DNA of 19,236 nucleotides from Holophagales bacterium (GTDB lineage Bacteria; Acidobacteriota; Holophagae; Holophagales; Holophagaceae), in NCBI GenBank assembly GCA_031281385.1, contig JAITFL010000188.1:1-19236 (forward strand). The letters run 5' to 3'. The position numbers and the translations under genes are program-made. The notes under the pieces are model-generated. The model was not told the origin of the DNA and did no database searches. It saw only the letters and a program-made list of their open reading frames with translations. Of this stretch, positions 1-7,458 are shown piece by piece. The stretch's first letter is position 1; the number at the start of each line of letters is the position of its first letter.

Positions 1-805
1 GCACGCGGGGGTCCAGCGGCTCCCGCAGCGCCAGCTCCGACATGCCTATTATCGCGTTCATCGGGGTGCGGATCTCGTGGCTCACGCTCGCTAAAAACTC
101 GCTCTTTGCACGAGAAGCCACTTCCAGCCTTACGGAGAGCTCTGCAAATTCCTTAAAGTCTTCTTCCAATTGGGTGTTGACTTCGTTTAACTTTTTGGCC
201 TGTTTCCAAGATTCGCGGCTGGTTGAAGCTTGAAACCAAGAAAATATTGAAACTAGGACGGCCGACACCAACAAATGGCGGAGAGAAAAGACAATATCTT
301 TGTTGTGAAAATCCATGCCCGTTGAAAACGCCAAGGTAAAGAAAATTGCGAGAGAAACCAATGTGCCGGTCAATTTGTAAGAGATGGGGAATGGGGCGAA
401 CACAGGGACCATCAGCACAAACGCATAGCCCCACAAATATGTCAAGGCCCCCGAACCCGCAGTCCCCGTGAAAATCGCCACTGCTAGATATACGTACGAC
501 ACCATGGCCATAATCAATATGTTTGGGCGATGCCGAAAGCGTTTGGTGAACCGCAGCAGTATCGCTGCAACGCTTATAACGCTCAAGCCGATCCTTAAGC
601 CCGCGGCCAGAGCTGGGTGCGGGTGTTCGGCCATATCCCTTGGGATATAAAAAAGCCATATTGCCGTTGTGACAAAAAGGATGAAAAAAACCTTGCCGGC
701 TTCGTAATTCAACTGGCCCAAAAATGTGTTACGCGTGCTCTCGCCCCCGTATGCCTCGCAGAAGTCTTTGGCCTTGTTGAAATACTTTTTGATCGTGTCG
801 ATCAT
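1..805 (-). CDS. Membrane-bound sensor histidine kinase (partial, C-terminus beyond window)
   Basis: About 268 N-terminal residues are visible with no stop codon. Around residues 40 to 200 there are five or six hydrophobic segments, for example [25 protein letters not shown] and [15 protein letters not shown] charged coiled-coil-like linker follows, then a HisKA dimerisation domain with the H-box [19 protein letters not shown]. The phospho-acceptor His is about residue 243. The ATPase domain, and any receiver domain, lie outside the window. The ATG start overlaps the stop of the upstream HD-GYP regulator gene as ATGA, which indicates translational coupling and that the two proteins are a cognate pair. 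By family it autophosphorylates in response to a membrane or periplasmic cue and passes phosphate to a receiver Asp. No recognisable sensor domain is evident, so the signal is unknown. Confidence 0.9.
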   Translation of the reverse strand, partial: MIDTIKKYFNKAKDFCEAYGGESTRNTFLGQLNYEAGKVFFILFVTTAIWLFYIPRDMAEHPHPALAAGLRIGLSVISVAAILLRFTKRFRHRPNILIMAMVSYVYLAVAIFTGTAGSGALTYLWGYAFVLMVPVFAPFPISYKLTGTLVSLAIFFTLAFSTGMDFHNKDIVFSLRHLLVSAVLVSIFSWFQASTSRESWKQAKKLNEVNTQLEEDFKEFAELSVRLEVASRAKSEFLASVSHEIRTPMNAIIGMSELALREPLDPRV

Positions 806-1899
806 CGGACGACTCTTTTTGCGATCTCGTTGAATTCCACGGAAAGTGTTTCAAAAAGCTCGCCCAGCAGCGGGTCGAACTGGGTTCCTTTGCCGGCAAT
901 TATGATCCCAACGGCCATTTCGTGTTCAAATGCTGCCTTGTACGGCCTTGCCGTGACCAGCGCGTCGTACACATCGGCGATGGCCATCAGCCTGCCTTGG
1001 ATTGGGATGTCTTCGCCCGACAGGCCCAGCGGATAACCCTTGCCATCCCATCTCTCGTGGTGGCTGTGGGCCATGATCTGAGCGTGCTTCAAAAAACCGA
1101 AATCACTTTCTTCGGCCTTGCTGGCTATTCTGGAGATGGTTTCCATCCCGATTATGGTGTGCCGCTTCATCTGCTCAAACTCATGGTCGGTCAGCCTTCC
1201 AGGTTTTTTGAGGATGCTGTCCGGGATGGCTATTTTCCCAACATCGTGAAGCTGGGCCGACCGCACTATGGGTTCGATGTCCTTTTCCTCGATGGCGTTT
1301 ATATAGATGCGCTCTTTGACCATTTTTTCTGCGAGCGCCCTTACGTAGAGCTGGGTTCTGACGATGTGTCCACCGGTGGTGTCGTCCCTGGATTCCACCA
1401 TCTCCGCGAATGTTTCGATAAATATGTCTTGCAGCCTGACTATCTTTTCGGTTTTTGCGTTAACCAACGACTGCAAGTTTTGGTTGAATTCGAGCAGGCG
1501 GGTGTTTTGGTCGGCCAAGCGGCCGCGCTGCTCTTGGAGCATTAGATGGAGTTCTATCCTCTTTTGAAGCAGCGGGATAGAAAAGGGCTTGTGGATATAG
1601 TCCACGGCGCCAAGGCTTAGTCCAGCCAACTCACTTCCGGCTCCGTCCATGGCCGTCAGGAAAATTACAGGGATGTTTGCCAACTGTTCATCGCCTTTGA
1701 TTTGCTTTATTGTTTCGAAGCCATCTAATACTGGCATCTCGATGTCCAGCAGTATCAGGTCGGGTACAACTTTCTCAAGCAACTGCAAAGCCTTTTCTCC
1801 CGAATTGACCGTCAGCACATCATAGGTATCGCTGAGCGCGCTTTTGCCCATAGACAGGTTTGTCGTGTTGTCGTCAACTAGCATCACTTTTTTCTTCAT
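802..1899 (-). CDS. Response regulator with HD-GYP phosphodiesterase output (RpfG-like)
   Basis: 365 residues. The receiver domain spans about residues 4 to 120: acidic pair DD after VMLV, phospho-acceptor Asp52 in [14 protein letters not shown], Thr82 in FLTAMD, and Lys104 in HKPF. A helical linker of about 45 residues leads into an HD-GYP domain with [12 protein letters not shown], the HD pair at about 218 in [12 protein letters not shown], and [11 protein letters not shown] at about 280 to 290. HD-GYP proteins of this type hydrolyse cyclic-di-GMP, so phosphorylation by the overlapping kinase would probably lower c-di-GMP and affect motility or biofilm. I chose the ATG at 1897-1899 because AGAGG lies 10 nt upstream. 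An in-frame TTG three codons earlier sits only 2 nt after that motif. The regulator gene precedes the kinase gene, with a 4-nt overlap. Confidence 0.93.
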   Translation of the reverse strand: MKKKVMLVDDNTTNLSMGKSALSDTYDVLTVNSGEKALQLLEKVVPDLILLDIEMPVLDGFETIKQIKGDEQLANIPVIFLTAMDGAGSELAGLSLGAVDYIHKPFSIPLLQKRIELHLMLQEQRGRLADQNTRLLEFNQNLQSLVNAKTEKIVRLQDIFIETFAEMVESRDDTTGGHIVRTQLYVRALAEKMVKERIYINAIEEKDIEPIVRSAQLHDVGKIAIPDSILKKPGRLTDHEFEQMKRHTIIGMETISRIASKAEESDFGFLKHAQIMAHSHHERWDGKGYPLGLSGEDIPIQGRLMAIADVYDALVTARPYKAAFEHEMAVGIIIAGKGTQFDPLLGELFETLSVEFNEIAKRVVR

Positions 1900-2277
1900 T
1901 TTCGCCAAGCCTCTTTTGATGTGGGGAAAATTGCCACGAAAGTCACACTAACTCCATTCTGCAATTATGCCTGAAATATATGAAATGCGGGAAGAAAATG
2001 TTTGGCCCGCGCCACCAGTTGAGCCAAAGGGACAATGGGGAAAAACGAACAAATCCGCCGAACTGGGTTCATTGTTCATATAGTCCCCGCGCTTCGAAAC
2101 CAGAACAAGATGAACCCGTGGAAAGGTGTTCAATGAGCTAATGAGCTTGCCCTGAGGAGGGCGCAGGCGAAGCATGTCAATCTGTAGCGATGGTCAAGGG
2201 CGTTGACTATAACTGCTATAAGTTGAATTGCTATACCGTTCATCGTCTTTAATGCGCGAAGCTTGGGGTTGTGCGCT
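1900..2277. other. 378-bp intergenic region between pyrG and the HD-GYP/kinase pair
   Basis: I see no convincing gene here. Visible structure: an exact tandem octamer AATGAGCT at 2132-2139 and 2140-2147; a small hairpin GCCCT-GAGG-AGGGC at 2149-2162 with no T-run on either side; and two close copies of TGCTATA in 2210-2234. The region should contain the promoter of the signalling operon (minus strand) and the 3' end of the pyrG transcript. I find no -35/-10 pair or intrinsic terminator good enough to call. A minus-strand open frame of about 75 codons has no family features and looks like chance. Confidence 0.6.
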
Positions 2278-3870
2278 TCACTCCCCCATGCACGCTTTCA
2301 GGAAGGCCGTGAACAGCGGGTGCGTGTTCAGCGGCTTTGACTTGAACTCGGGGTGGAAGTGGCAGCCAATGAAAAATGGGTGGCCGGGTATCTCTATGAT
2401 CTCGACGAAGTTGTTGTCGGGACTCATGCCCGTAAAGGCCAGCCCTGCTTTTTCAAGGATGTCCAAGTACCCTGGCAGGTTAAATTCGTAGCGGTGGCGG
2501 TGGCGCTCACCGATGATGCCGCGTTGGTAAGCTTTTGAGGCCAAGCTGCCATCCTTGATCGTGCACGGGTAGCTGCCCAGCCGCATCAGTCCGCGTGGCT
2601 CTTCATCGTCCGCGATCTCACCGTATTGGCAGATAATTTTGTGGCGCGGGCTTTCTTCAAATTCGGTTGAATCGGCGCCCTCCAGCATCGCCACGTTGCG
2701 GGCAAATTCCACGGCGGCCATCTGCATCCCCAAGCCGATCCCAAAAAATGGAATTCTTTTCTCGCGGGCGTACTGGGCCGCCATTATCAGACCTTTCATG
2801 CCTCGCACCCCGAAGCCGCTGGGAACCAGTATTCCTTGGCAGTCGCCCAGGTGGGCGGCGGGATGCCCAGACTCCAGTTTCTCGGATTCCACCCACTTTA
2901 TGTCAACTTTGGTCTCTAGGCCGTACCCTGCGTGGTTGATAGCTTCCTCAAGACTTTTGTAGCTCTCTTTGAATCCAACGTACTTGCCCACCACCGCCAC
3001 TTTCACGCTGCGCTTTGGGTTGCGTATCCGGCCCACTAGGTCGGTCCAGGCCCGCAAGTCGGGTTCCGCGTCTTTTAGACCGAGCAATGACGCCACTTTT
3101 GCGTCTAGGCCATCTTTGTTGAGGTTGAGGGGGACTTCGTAGATGTGGTCGGTGTCCCTGGCGCTGAATACCGCGTCCGGCGTGACCGAGCAAAACAGAG
3201 CTATCTTTTCCTTTAGGCCGCTGGGTATGTCTTGCTCGGCGCGGCAGACGAGTACGTCCGGCTGCAGCCCCAGCGAGCGCAGCGTTTTCACACTATGCTG
3301 GGTGGGTTTTGATTTTAATTCTCCAGCGGCACGGATGAATGGCACATGCGTCACATGCATGTTTATTGCGCCCTTTGGCCCACAGGCCAACTTTAGCTGG
3401 CGGGCCGCCTCCAAAAATGGCTGGCTTTCGATGTCTCCAACGGTCCCGCCTATCTCTGCTATCAGCACGTCCGCGTTTTTTGCAGCCTTTTTTATGGCTG
3501 CGCGGATCTCGTCCGTGACGTGCGGAATCACCTGCACAGTCTTGCCGATATAGTCCCCTCTGCGCTCCTTGCTGAGAACTGTGTTGTATATCTTACCGGC
3601 GGTGATCGTGTTGTTCTTGCTTATGGCGGCGTTGGTGAAACGCTCGTAGTGGCCTAAGTCTAGGTCGGTCTCGGTGCCATCGTCCGTGACATACACCTCT
3701 CCGTGCTGGTAGGGGCTGAGCAGCCCAGGGTCAACGTTCAGGTAGGGGTCCATCTTCATCAGTGCCACGCTTAGCCCCCTGGCCTCCAGCAGGGCTCCAA
3801 GGGACGCCGATGCTATGCCCTTTCCCACGCTGGACAGAACCCCACCAGTAACGAACACGTACTTGGTCAT
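2278..3870 (-). CDS. pyrG: CTP synthase with a mutated glutaminase active site
   Basis: 530 residues, the usual length. CTP synthase makes CTP from UTP and ATP, taking ammonia from a C-terminal glutaminase domain. The N-terminal amidoligase domain looks intact: TGGVLSSVGKG P-loop, KMDPYLNVDPG, HGEVYVTDDG, DLDLGHYERF, AEIGGTVGDIES and KPTQHSVKTLRSLG. In the class I glutaminase domain (about 290 to 525) His506 and Glu508 of HFHPEF remain. The nucleophile motif, normally GICLGMQ, reads GIGLGMQ (codon GGC, 2734-2736, residue 379), and the normal PGGFG reads PSGFG (codon AGC, residue 351). By family knowledge the glutamine-dependent reaction should be lost while ammonia-dependent activity could remain. 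I chose the ATG at 3868-3870 because GAGG lies 5 nt upstream. A GTG two codons earlier overlaps that site. A TATACT at 3886-3891 is a possible -10. Confidence 0.97.
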   Translation of the reverse strand: MTKYVFVTGGVLSSVGKGIASASLGALLEARGLSVALMKMDPYLNVDPGLLSPYQHGEVYVTDDGTETDLDLGHYERFTNAAISKNNTITAGKIYNTVLSKERRGDYIGKTVQVIPHVTDEIRAAIKKAAKNADVLIAEIGGTVGDIESQPFLEAARQLKLACGPKGAINMHVTHVPFIRAAGELKSKPTQHSVKTLRSLGLQPDVLVCRAEQDIPSGLKEKIALFCSVTPDAVFSARDTDHIYEVPLNLNKDGLDAKVASLLGLKDAEPDLRAWTDLVGRIRNPKRSVKVAVVGKYVGFKESYKSLEEAINHAGYGLETKVDIKWVESEKLESGHPAAHLGDCQGILVPSGFGVRGMKGLIMAAQYAREKRIPFFGIGLGMQMAAVEFARNVAMLEGADSTEFEESPRHKIICQYGEIADDEEPRGLMRLGSYPCTIKDGSLASKAYQRGIIGERHRHRYEFNLPGYLDILEKAGLAFTGMSPDNNFVEIIEIPGHPFFIGCHFHPEFKSKPLNTHPLFTAFLKACMGE

Positions 3871-3885
3871 GCACACCTCAAGTGT

Positions 3886-3891
3886 AGTATA
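3886..3891 (-). promoter_or_regulatory. Possible -10 box for pyrG
   Basis: TATACT on the minus strand, 15 nt upstream of the chosen pyrG ATG in the 89-bp gap after pnp. I see no matching -35 hexamer. If used, the leader would be only about 9 nt and would just contain the GAGGTG ribosome site. pyrG could equally be read through from pnp. Confidence 0.3.
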
Positions 3892-3959
3892 TACCAGAGA
3901 TTAGCCGTATTCATTAAGCTATTTCGCGCAGGGCCGCGCTCGATTGCGGGTTGGCTCCT

Positions 3960-6137
3960 CTATGAATTGTCCCGCCTGGGTCTCCGGGGCCTTGGGGGGG
4001 GCTTGTGGGCGGGTTCGGTGGAAGGGGGAACATCGCCGCCTTCGCTTGGTGCCAGAAGAGCTTTGCGGCTCAGGCGTATCTTGCCATTGGCCTCCATGCC
4101 TATGCACTTGACTAGGATTTCTTGGCCCTCGCTGACTTCGTCGGAAGGGCTCTTCACCCTGTACGGCGCCATTTCAGAGACGTGCAGCAGGCCGTCCACG
4201 CCAGGCAATATGGTGACAAAGGCTCCAAAGTCGGTCACTTTTGCCACCTTGCCCAAGTAGGTCTCGCCCACTTCGGCTGTTTGCAAGAGGTCGCCTATCA
4301 TCTTTAGGGCTTTGTCCAATTTGTCCTTGTTCGAGCCGGCGACTTGGCAGGTGCCGTCGTCTTCTACGTTCACTGTGCAGCCCGAGGCGTCTATGATCCC
4401 CCTGATGGTGGCTCCACCCTTGCCGATTATGTCGCGTATCTTTTCCTTGGGTATGTGCAGAGTCACCACCTTGGGCGCGTGTTCGTTGACCTCTGGTCGC
4501 GGCGCGGGCAGTATTTCTTCCATCGCGTCGAGGAGTTCCAGCCTGCCTTTTTTGGCTTGGGCAAGGGCCTTGGTCAGCAGGTCGGCGTTTACGCCGCCTA
4601 TTTTGATGTCCATCTGTAGGGCCGTGATGCCCTTTCGGGTGCCGGCGACTTTGAAATCCATGTCGCCGTAGTGGTCCTCTTGGCCGGCAATGTCGGTGAG
4701 TATTACGTAATTGTCGCCCTCAGAGACCAGCCCCATCGCCACGCCCGCCACAGGGGACTTGAGCTGGATGCCTGCGTCCATGAGCGCGAGGGATCCGCCG
4801 CAGATGGTGGCCATGCTGGATGAGCCGTTGGATTCGGTAATATCGGAAACCACCCTTATTGTGTACGGATGCGACCCGGGCTCGGGCAACATGGCGGCTA
4901 TGGCCCTTTCGGCCAATGCTCCATGCCCTATCTCTCTGCGCCCGGGGCCGCGGTTGGGCTTGCACTCGCCCACCGAGTAGCCTGGGAAGTTGTAATGCAA
5001 AAAGAATTTGCGCTGTAGCTCTTCTTCTAAGCCGTCAACTATTTGGATGTCGTCTATGGTGCCAAGCGTGGCAGTCACAAGCGCCTGAGTCTCGCCACGG
5101 GTGAACAGCGCACTTCCGTGTGCCATCGGTAGGGGGCCGACTTCTATATTGAGAGGGCGTATCTGGTCGAAGGCGCGGCCATCCAAGCGCTTGCCCTGCT
5201 TTAGTATTACGTTGCGGAACAGTGTCTCTTTTAAGAGGTCGTAGCATGCCTTGGCTTCGGCCACCTGCGACTCGTCTTCGCTCTTGAAGTCCTCTGCGGC
5301 CTCTTTTTTGAGGGCATCAATGGCTTTGTATGACTCTATTTTGACTTTCATTGTCAGCGCATCCATGAGGCGGACGGCGTATTTGTCGGCGATCTTTTTA
5401 TATATCTCTAGGTTGCGCGTGGGAGGCACTGCGGCCATCTTTGGCTTTCCAACTTTGGCTTGGAGGCTCTTTTGCAGCTTGACGAGTTCTTTTATCTTTG
5501 AATGGCCGAACAATAGGGCCTGCACCATGTCGGCTTCCTGCACCTCTTGTGCGCCGGCCTCCACCATGACTATGGCCTCTTCGGTGCCGGCAACGATCAA
5601 ATCTAAATCGCTTTCAGCCCGTTGCGAGACGGTTGGATTGGCCACAAATGCGCCGCCCACTCTGCCCACGCGGACGCCCGCTACAGGGTTGCAGAAGGGT
5701 ATCTCGCTGATGAGCAGTGCTGCAGAGGCTCCTACGATGGCCAGTGTGTCTGGCTGGTGTTCGCCGTCGAAGGATATGACCTGCGCCGACACAGTAGTGT
5801 CGCCGTTGTACCCTTCCTCGAATAAAGGGCGCAGGGGGCGGTCAATGAGGCGGCTGACCAAGGTCTCTTTTGTTGTGGCCTTGCCCTCACGCTTAAACCA
5901 CCCGCCGGGTATCTTCCCTGCGGCAGAGACTGGTTCGCGGTAGTCAACGGTGAGGGGGAAGAAGTCAACGCCTTCCCTTGGGTCAGCACAACAGGCCGCC
6001 ACAAGCACCATGGTTCCGCCCTGCTGGACAATAACGGAGCCTGCCGCCTGCTTGGCTATGCGTCCCGTTTCTATTGAAATTGGCCCATTGCCTATGTCTA
6101 AGCTCAGGGTGGTCGAATTGAATTGAAGGTGGTTCAT
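3960..6137 (-). CDS. pnp: Polyribonucleotide nucleotidyltransferase (PNPase)
   Basis: 725 residues, near the family norm. PNPase degrades RNA 3' to 5' by phosphorolysis in the cytoplasm and usually joins the RNA degradosome. Order: first RNase PH-like domain (FKREGKATTKET, SRLIDRPLRPLF), a helical linker, second RNase PH domain (RREIGHGALAERA, NGSSSMATICGGSLALMDAG, and EDHYGDMDFKVAGT with Asp488, Asp494 and Lys496 matching the E. coli catalytic D486/D492/K494), KH domain about 556 to 612 with IIGKGG, and S1 domain about 624 to 693 (TDFGAFVTILPGVDGLLHVSE). The last 30 residues are a Pro/Arg-rich tail (RPRRPRR), possibly for RNA or partner binding. GGGAG lies 8 nt before the ATG. rpsO, the common upstream neighbour, is absent. 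The 232-bp leader carries hairpins and a promoter candidate. Confidence 0.98.
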   Translation of the reverse strand: MNHLQFNSTTLSLDIGNGPISIETGRIAKQAAGSVIVQQGGTMVLVAACCADPREGVDFFPLTVDYREPVSAAGKIPGGWFKREGKATTKETLVSRLIDRPLRPLFEEGYNGDTTVSAQVISFDGEHQPDTLAIVGASAALLISEIPFCNPVAGVRVGRVGGAFVANPTVSQRAESDLDLIVAGTEEAIVMVEAGAQEVQEADMVQALLFGHSKIKELVKLQKSLQAKVGKPKMAAVPPTRNLEIYKKIADKYAVRLMDALTMKVKIESYKAIDALKKEAAEDFKSEDESQVAEAKACYDLLKETLFRNVILKQGKRLDGRAFDQIRPLNIEVGPLPMAHGSALFTRGETQALVTATLGTIDDIQIVDGLEEELQRKFFLHYNFPGYSVGECKPNRGPGRREIGHGALAERAIAAMLPEPGSHPYTIRVVSDITESNGSSSMATICGGSLALMDAGIQLKSPVAGVAMGLVSEGDNYVILTDIAGQEDHYGDMDFKVAGTRKGITALQMDIKIGGVNADLLTKALAQAKKGRLELLDAMEEILPAPRPEVNEHAPKVVTLHIPKEKIRDIIGKGGATIRGIIDASGCTVNVEDDGTCQVAGSNKDKLDKALKMIGDLLQTAEVGETYLGKVAKVTDFGAFVTILPGVDGLLHVSEMAPYRVKSPSDEVSEGQEILVKCIGMEANGKIRLSRKALLAPSEGGDVPPSTEPAHKPPPRPRRPRRDNS

Positions 6138-6149
6138 TGCTGGGCTCCC

Positions 6150-6161
6150 GGGCCTAGGCCC
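6150..6161 (-). promoter_or_regulatory. Palindrome abutting the pnp ribosome-binding site
   Basis: A perfect 12-bp palindrome, GGGCCTAGGCCC, lies in the pnp leader directly next to the GGGAG ribosome site at 6145-6149. In RNA it could fold as GGGC-CTAG-GCCC. Its position suggests it could modulate access to the pnp start. Function is inferred. Confidence 0.4.
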
Positions 6162-6219
6162 TGCGTCATGGCCCCCAATCGCGGACCCTCCATGAAACCC
6201 ATTGCCTTTGTTAGAGGGG

Positions 6220-6245
6220 GCGGGCTTCCTGCAGAGTTCGCCCGC
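6220..6245 (-). promoter_or_regulatory. Stem-loop in the pnp leader
   Basis: GCGGGC at 6220-6225 pairs with GCCCGC at 6240-6245, with a possible extra G-T pair outside. The loop is 14 nt. It lies between the candidate pnp promoter and the start codon. No T-run follows on the minus strand, so it does not look like an intrinsic terminator. It could be a processing or autoregulatory hairpin, as known for E. coli pnp. That role is inference. Confidence 0.4.
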
Positions 6246-6269
6246 TGGGGGCGAAGTTATACAATTATT

Positions 6270-6298
6270 ATTATGACATAAAAGCTATGAAACTACAA
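6270..6298 (-). promoter_or_regulatory. Candidate sigma-70-type promoter for pnp
   Basis: On the minus strand TTGTAG (6293-6298) is separated by 17 nt from CATAAT (6270-6275), in an AT-rich stretch of an otherwise GC-rich gap. It gives a pnp leader of roughly 125 nt that includes both hairpins. Spacing is ideal, and the hexamers match the consensus at four and five of six positions. Confidence 0.5.
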
Positions 6299-6369
6299 GC
6301 CTATACCACCGCCGCGCTTTGGCGGCCAAATGTGCGATGTAACCTGTTTTTCGGATATTTGGCGGTAGT

Positions 6370-7389
6370 CTATCTTGCAAACACCGCATACGCAAAAGAA
6401 TCGCGGTTTTCGCTGCCCAATCTTTGCGGGGTCTTGTTTTTCCACAGCGTTGCTACTCTAAAGCCCTCGCTGTTTTTCTCCACGCCCGCCACATAGACAT
6501 CGTTTTTGAATACAAAGACAGAAAAGGCTTGTCCGTCCACCATCGTGTTGCTCAGAGCCGTTGGGGAAGAATTTTCCCATAGAATGGCTATGTCTTTGCC
6601 TTGGATGCTCTTGTTGGAGCCAGCGATGTACAGGGTGCCGTCAGAATAGCAGATAGACTCGGCGTGCGAATCGCTGACGCCATCGCCCAAAGCTATTCTT
6701 TCGCCGTTTTTCCAATAGACGGCAGTCCATCTGCCCTTGGCGTCGTATTCTTCCCCGGCGACGTAAATGTTGTTTCCGTCCACAAAGACAGATTTGGCCC
6801 AGGCATCACTTTTGCCGCTGGGCAGGTGTATCACTTCATCATTTTTCCATAGCGTTGCAACCGCCCTTTTGTCAGAGTTGTACTGTGCACCAGCTATATA
6901 CACGTCGTCGCCTGACACAAAGATGCCGTGGGATTCCGAATCAGTCTTCCCGTCTCCCAAACGCTGGACTATTTTATTTGAAACTAGGTAGGCGGTGTTT
7001 TTCAACGTGCTGGAATTGATCTCGTCCTTTGCTGTATACACATCGTCGCCGCTGACAAATACGGCATGCGACCTGGATGGTGCGGTGCCATCGCTAAGGG
7101 ATTGGGACTCGGTGCCAGTCCACAGCGTTGCCACAGTGTTGCCAAGCTCATTTTTCAGCTCTCCGGCCATGAATACTTCTTTCCCCGTCACAAATAGGGA
7201 ATGGGCGGTCGCATCTGTGCCGCCATCAGTGTATTGTATTGGGATGCCATTTTTCCACAGCGTGGCGATTTTTTTGCCATCGTCGTTTTCTTGGTACCCC
7301 GCCACATAGACACCCTTTTCTTTGTTGCACGCAGCGCTTGCAACAAGAAGGGCCGATGCGGCCGCTAGGCAGAAGAGATAGGTTTTCAT
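6370..7389 (-). CDS. Secreted or lipoprotein seven-repeat protein, predicted beta-propeller
   Basis: 339 residues. The N-terminus MKTYLFCLAAASALLVASAACNKE is a signal peptide. The Cys21 after SAA could be a lipobox, but Ser at -3 is atypical, so signal peptidase I cleavage near ASA is the alternative. From residue 26 to the end there are seven repeats of 43 to 46 residues. Each has the pattern DVYVAG, a variable loop, VATLWKNG, DG..DS, then SVFVSG. Seven four-stranded blades of about 45 residues fit a closed beta-propeller outside the cytoplasm. No catalytic residues are recognisable. A binding or surface role is likely, but I cannot name a function. Repeat 3 is the most diverged (VYTAK, TAYLVSNK). 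The gene sits between alaS and pnp, 69 bp after alaS, and has no obvious link to either. GGTG lies 4 nt before the ATG and AAGGA lies further upstream. Confidence 0.88.
   Translation of the reverse strand: MKTYLFCLAAASALLVASAACNKEKGVYVAGYQENDDGKKIATLWKNGIPIQYTDGGTDATAHSLFVTGKEVFMAGELKNELGNTVATLWTGTESQSLSDGTAPSRSHAVFVSGDDVYTAKDEINSSTLKNTAYLVSNKIVQRLGDGKTDSESHGIFVSGDDVYIAGAQYNSDKRAVATLWKNDEVIHLPSGKSDAWAKSVFVDGNNIYVAGEEYDAKGRWTAVYWKNGERIALGDGVSDSHAESICYSDGTLYIAGSNKSIQGKDIAILWENSSPTALSNTMVDGQAFSVFVFKNDVYVAGVEKNSEGFRVATLWKNKTPQRLGSENRDSFAYAVFAR
6373..7314 (-). repeat. Seven in-frame tandem repeats of about 135 bp (protein level)
   Basis: Repeat lengths are 45, 45, 46, 45, 45, 45 and 43 residues, with no residues between them. 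Strongest conserved columns: hydrophobic-Tyr-hydrophobic-Ala-Gly at the start, ATLWKN near the middle, and a Ser/Ala-hydrophobic-Phe-Val stretch at the end. At DNA level the copies have diverged, so this is an old duplication rather than a recent expansion. Confidence 0.85.
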
Positions 7390-7424
7390 CGGTCACCATT
7401 CCTTTCATTGAGGTGACTGGGCGG

Positions 7425-7449
7425 CGCGCGAGTTTTTTCGCGCGTTTTT
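7425..7449 (+). terminator. Plus-strand intrinsic terminator, opposed to the flanking genes
   Basis: CGCGCGA (7425-7431) pairs with TCGCGCG (7438-7444) around a 6-nt loop, followed at once by TTTTT (7445-7449). This is a classic rho-independent terminator for plus-strand transcription. Both flanking genes (alaS and the repeat protein) are on the minus strand, where the hairpin is followed by a C-rich sequence without a T-run. It would therefore stop antisense transcription coming through the repeat-protein gene before it entered alaS. Confidence 0.55.
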
Positions 7450-7458
7450 GCCCGTTGA

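Noticed and set aside
1948..2175. Minus-strand frame of about 75 codons downstream of pyrG
   Set aside because: No ribosome site, no recognisable domain and an atypical composition. Treated as non-coding.
2734..2736. Explaining the PyrG Cys379Gly as a sequencing error
   Set aside because: Possible in principle for a single base, but the separate Gly351Ser change in the same active site makes error less likely. Read data are still needed, so it is kept as a finding rather than a certainty.
6309..6325. GCCGC/GCGGC hairpin after the repeat-protein gene as a terminator
   Set aside because: The stem is short (5 to 6 bp) and no T-run follows on the minus strand, so I do not call it an intrinsic terminator.
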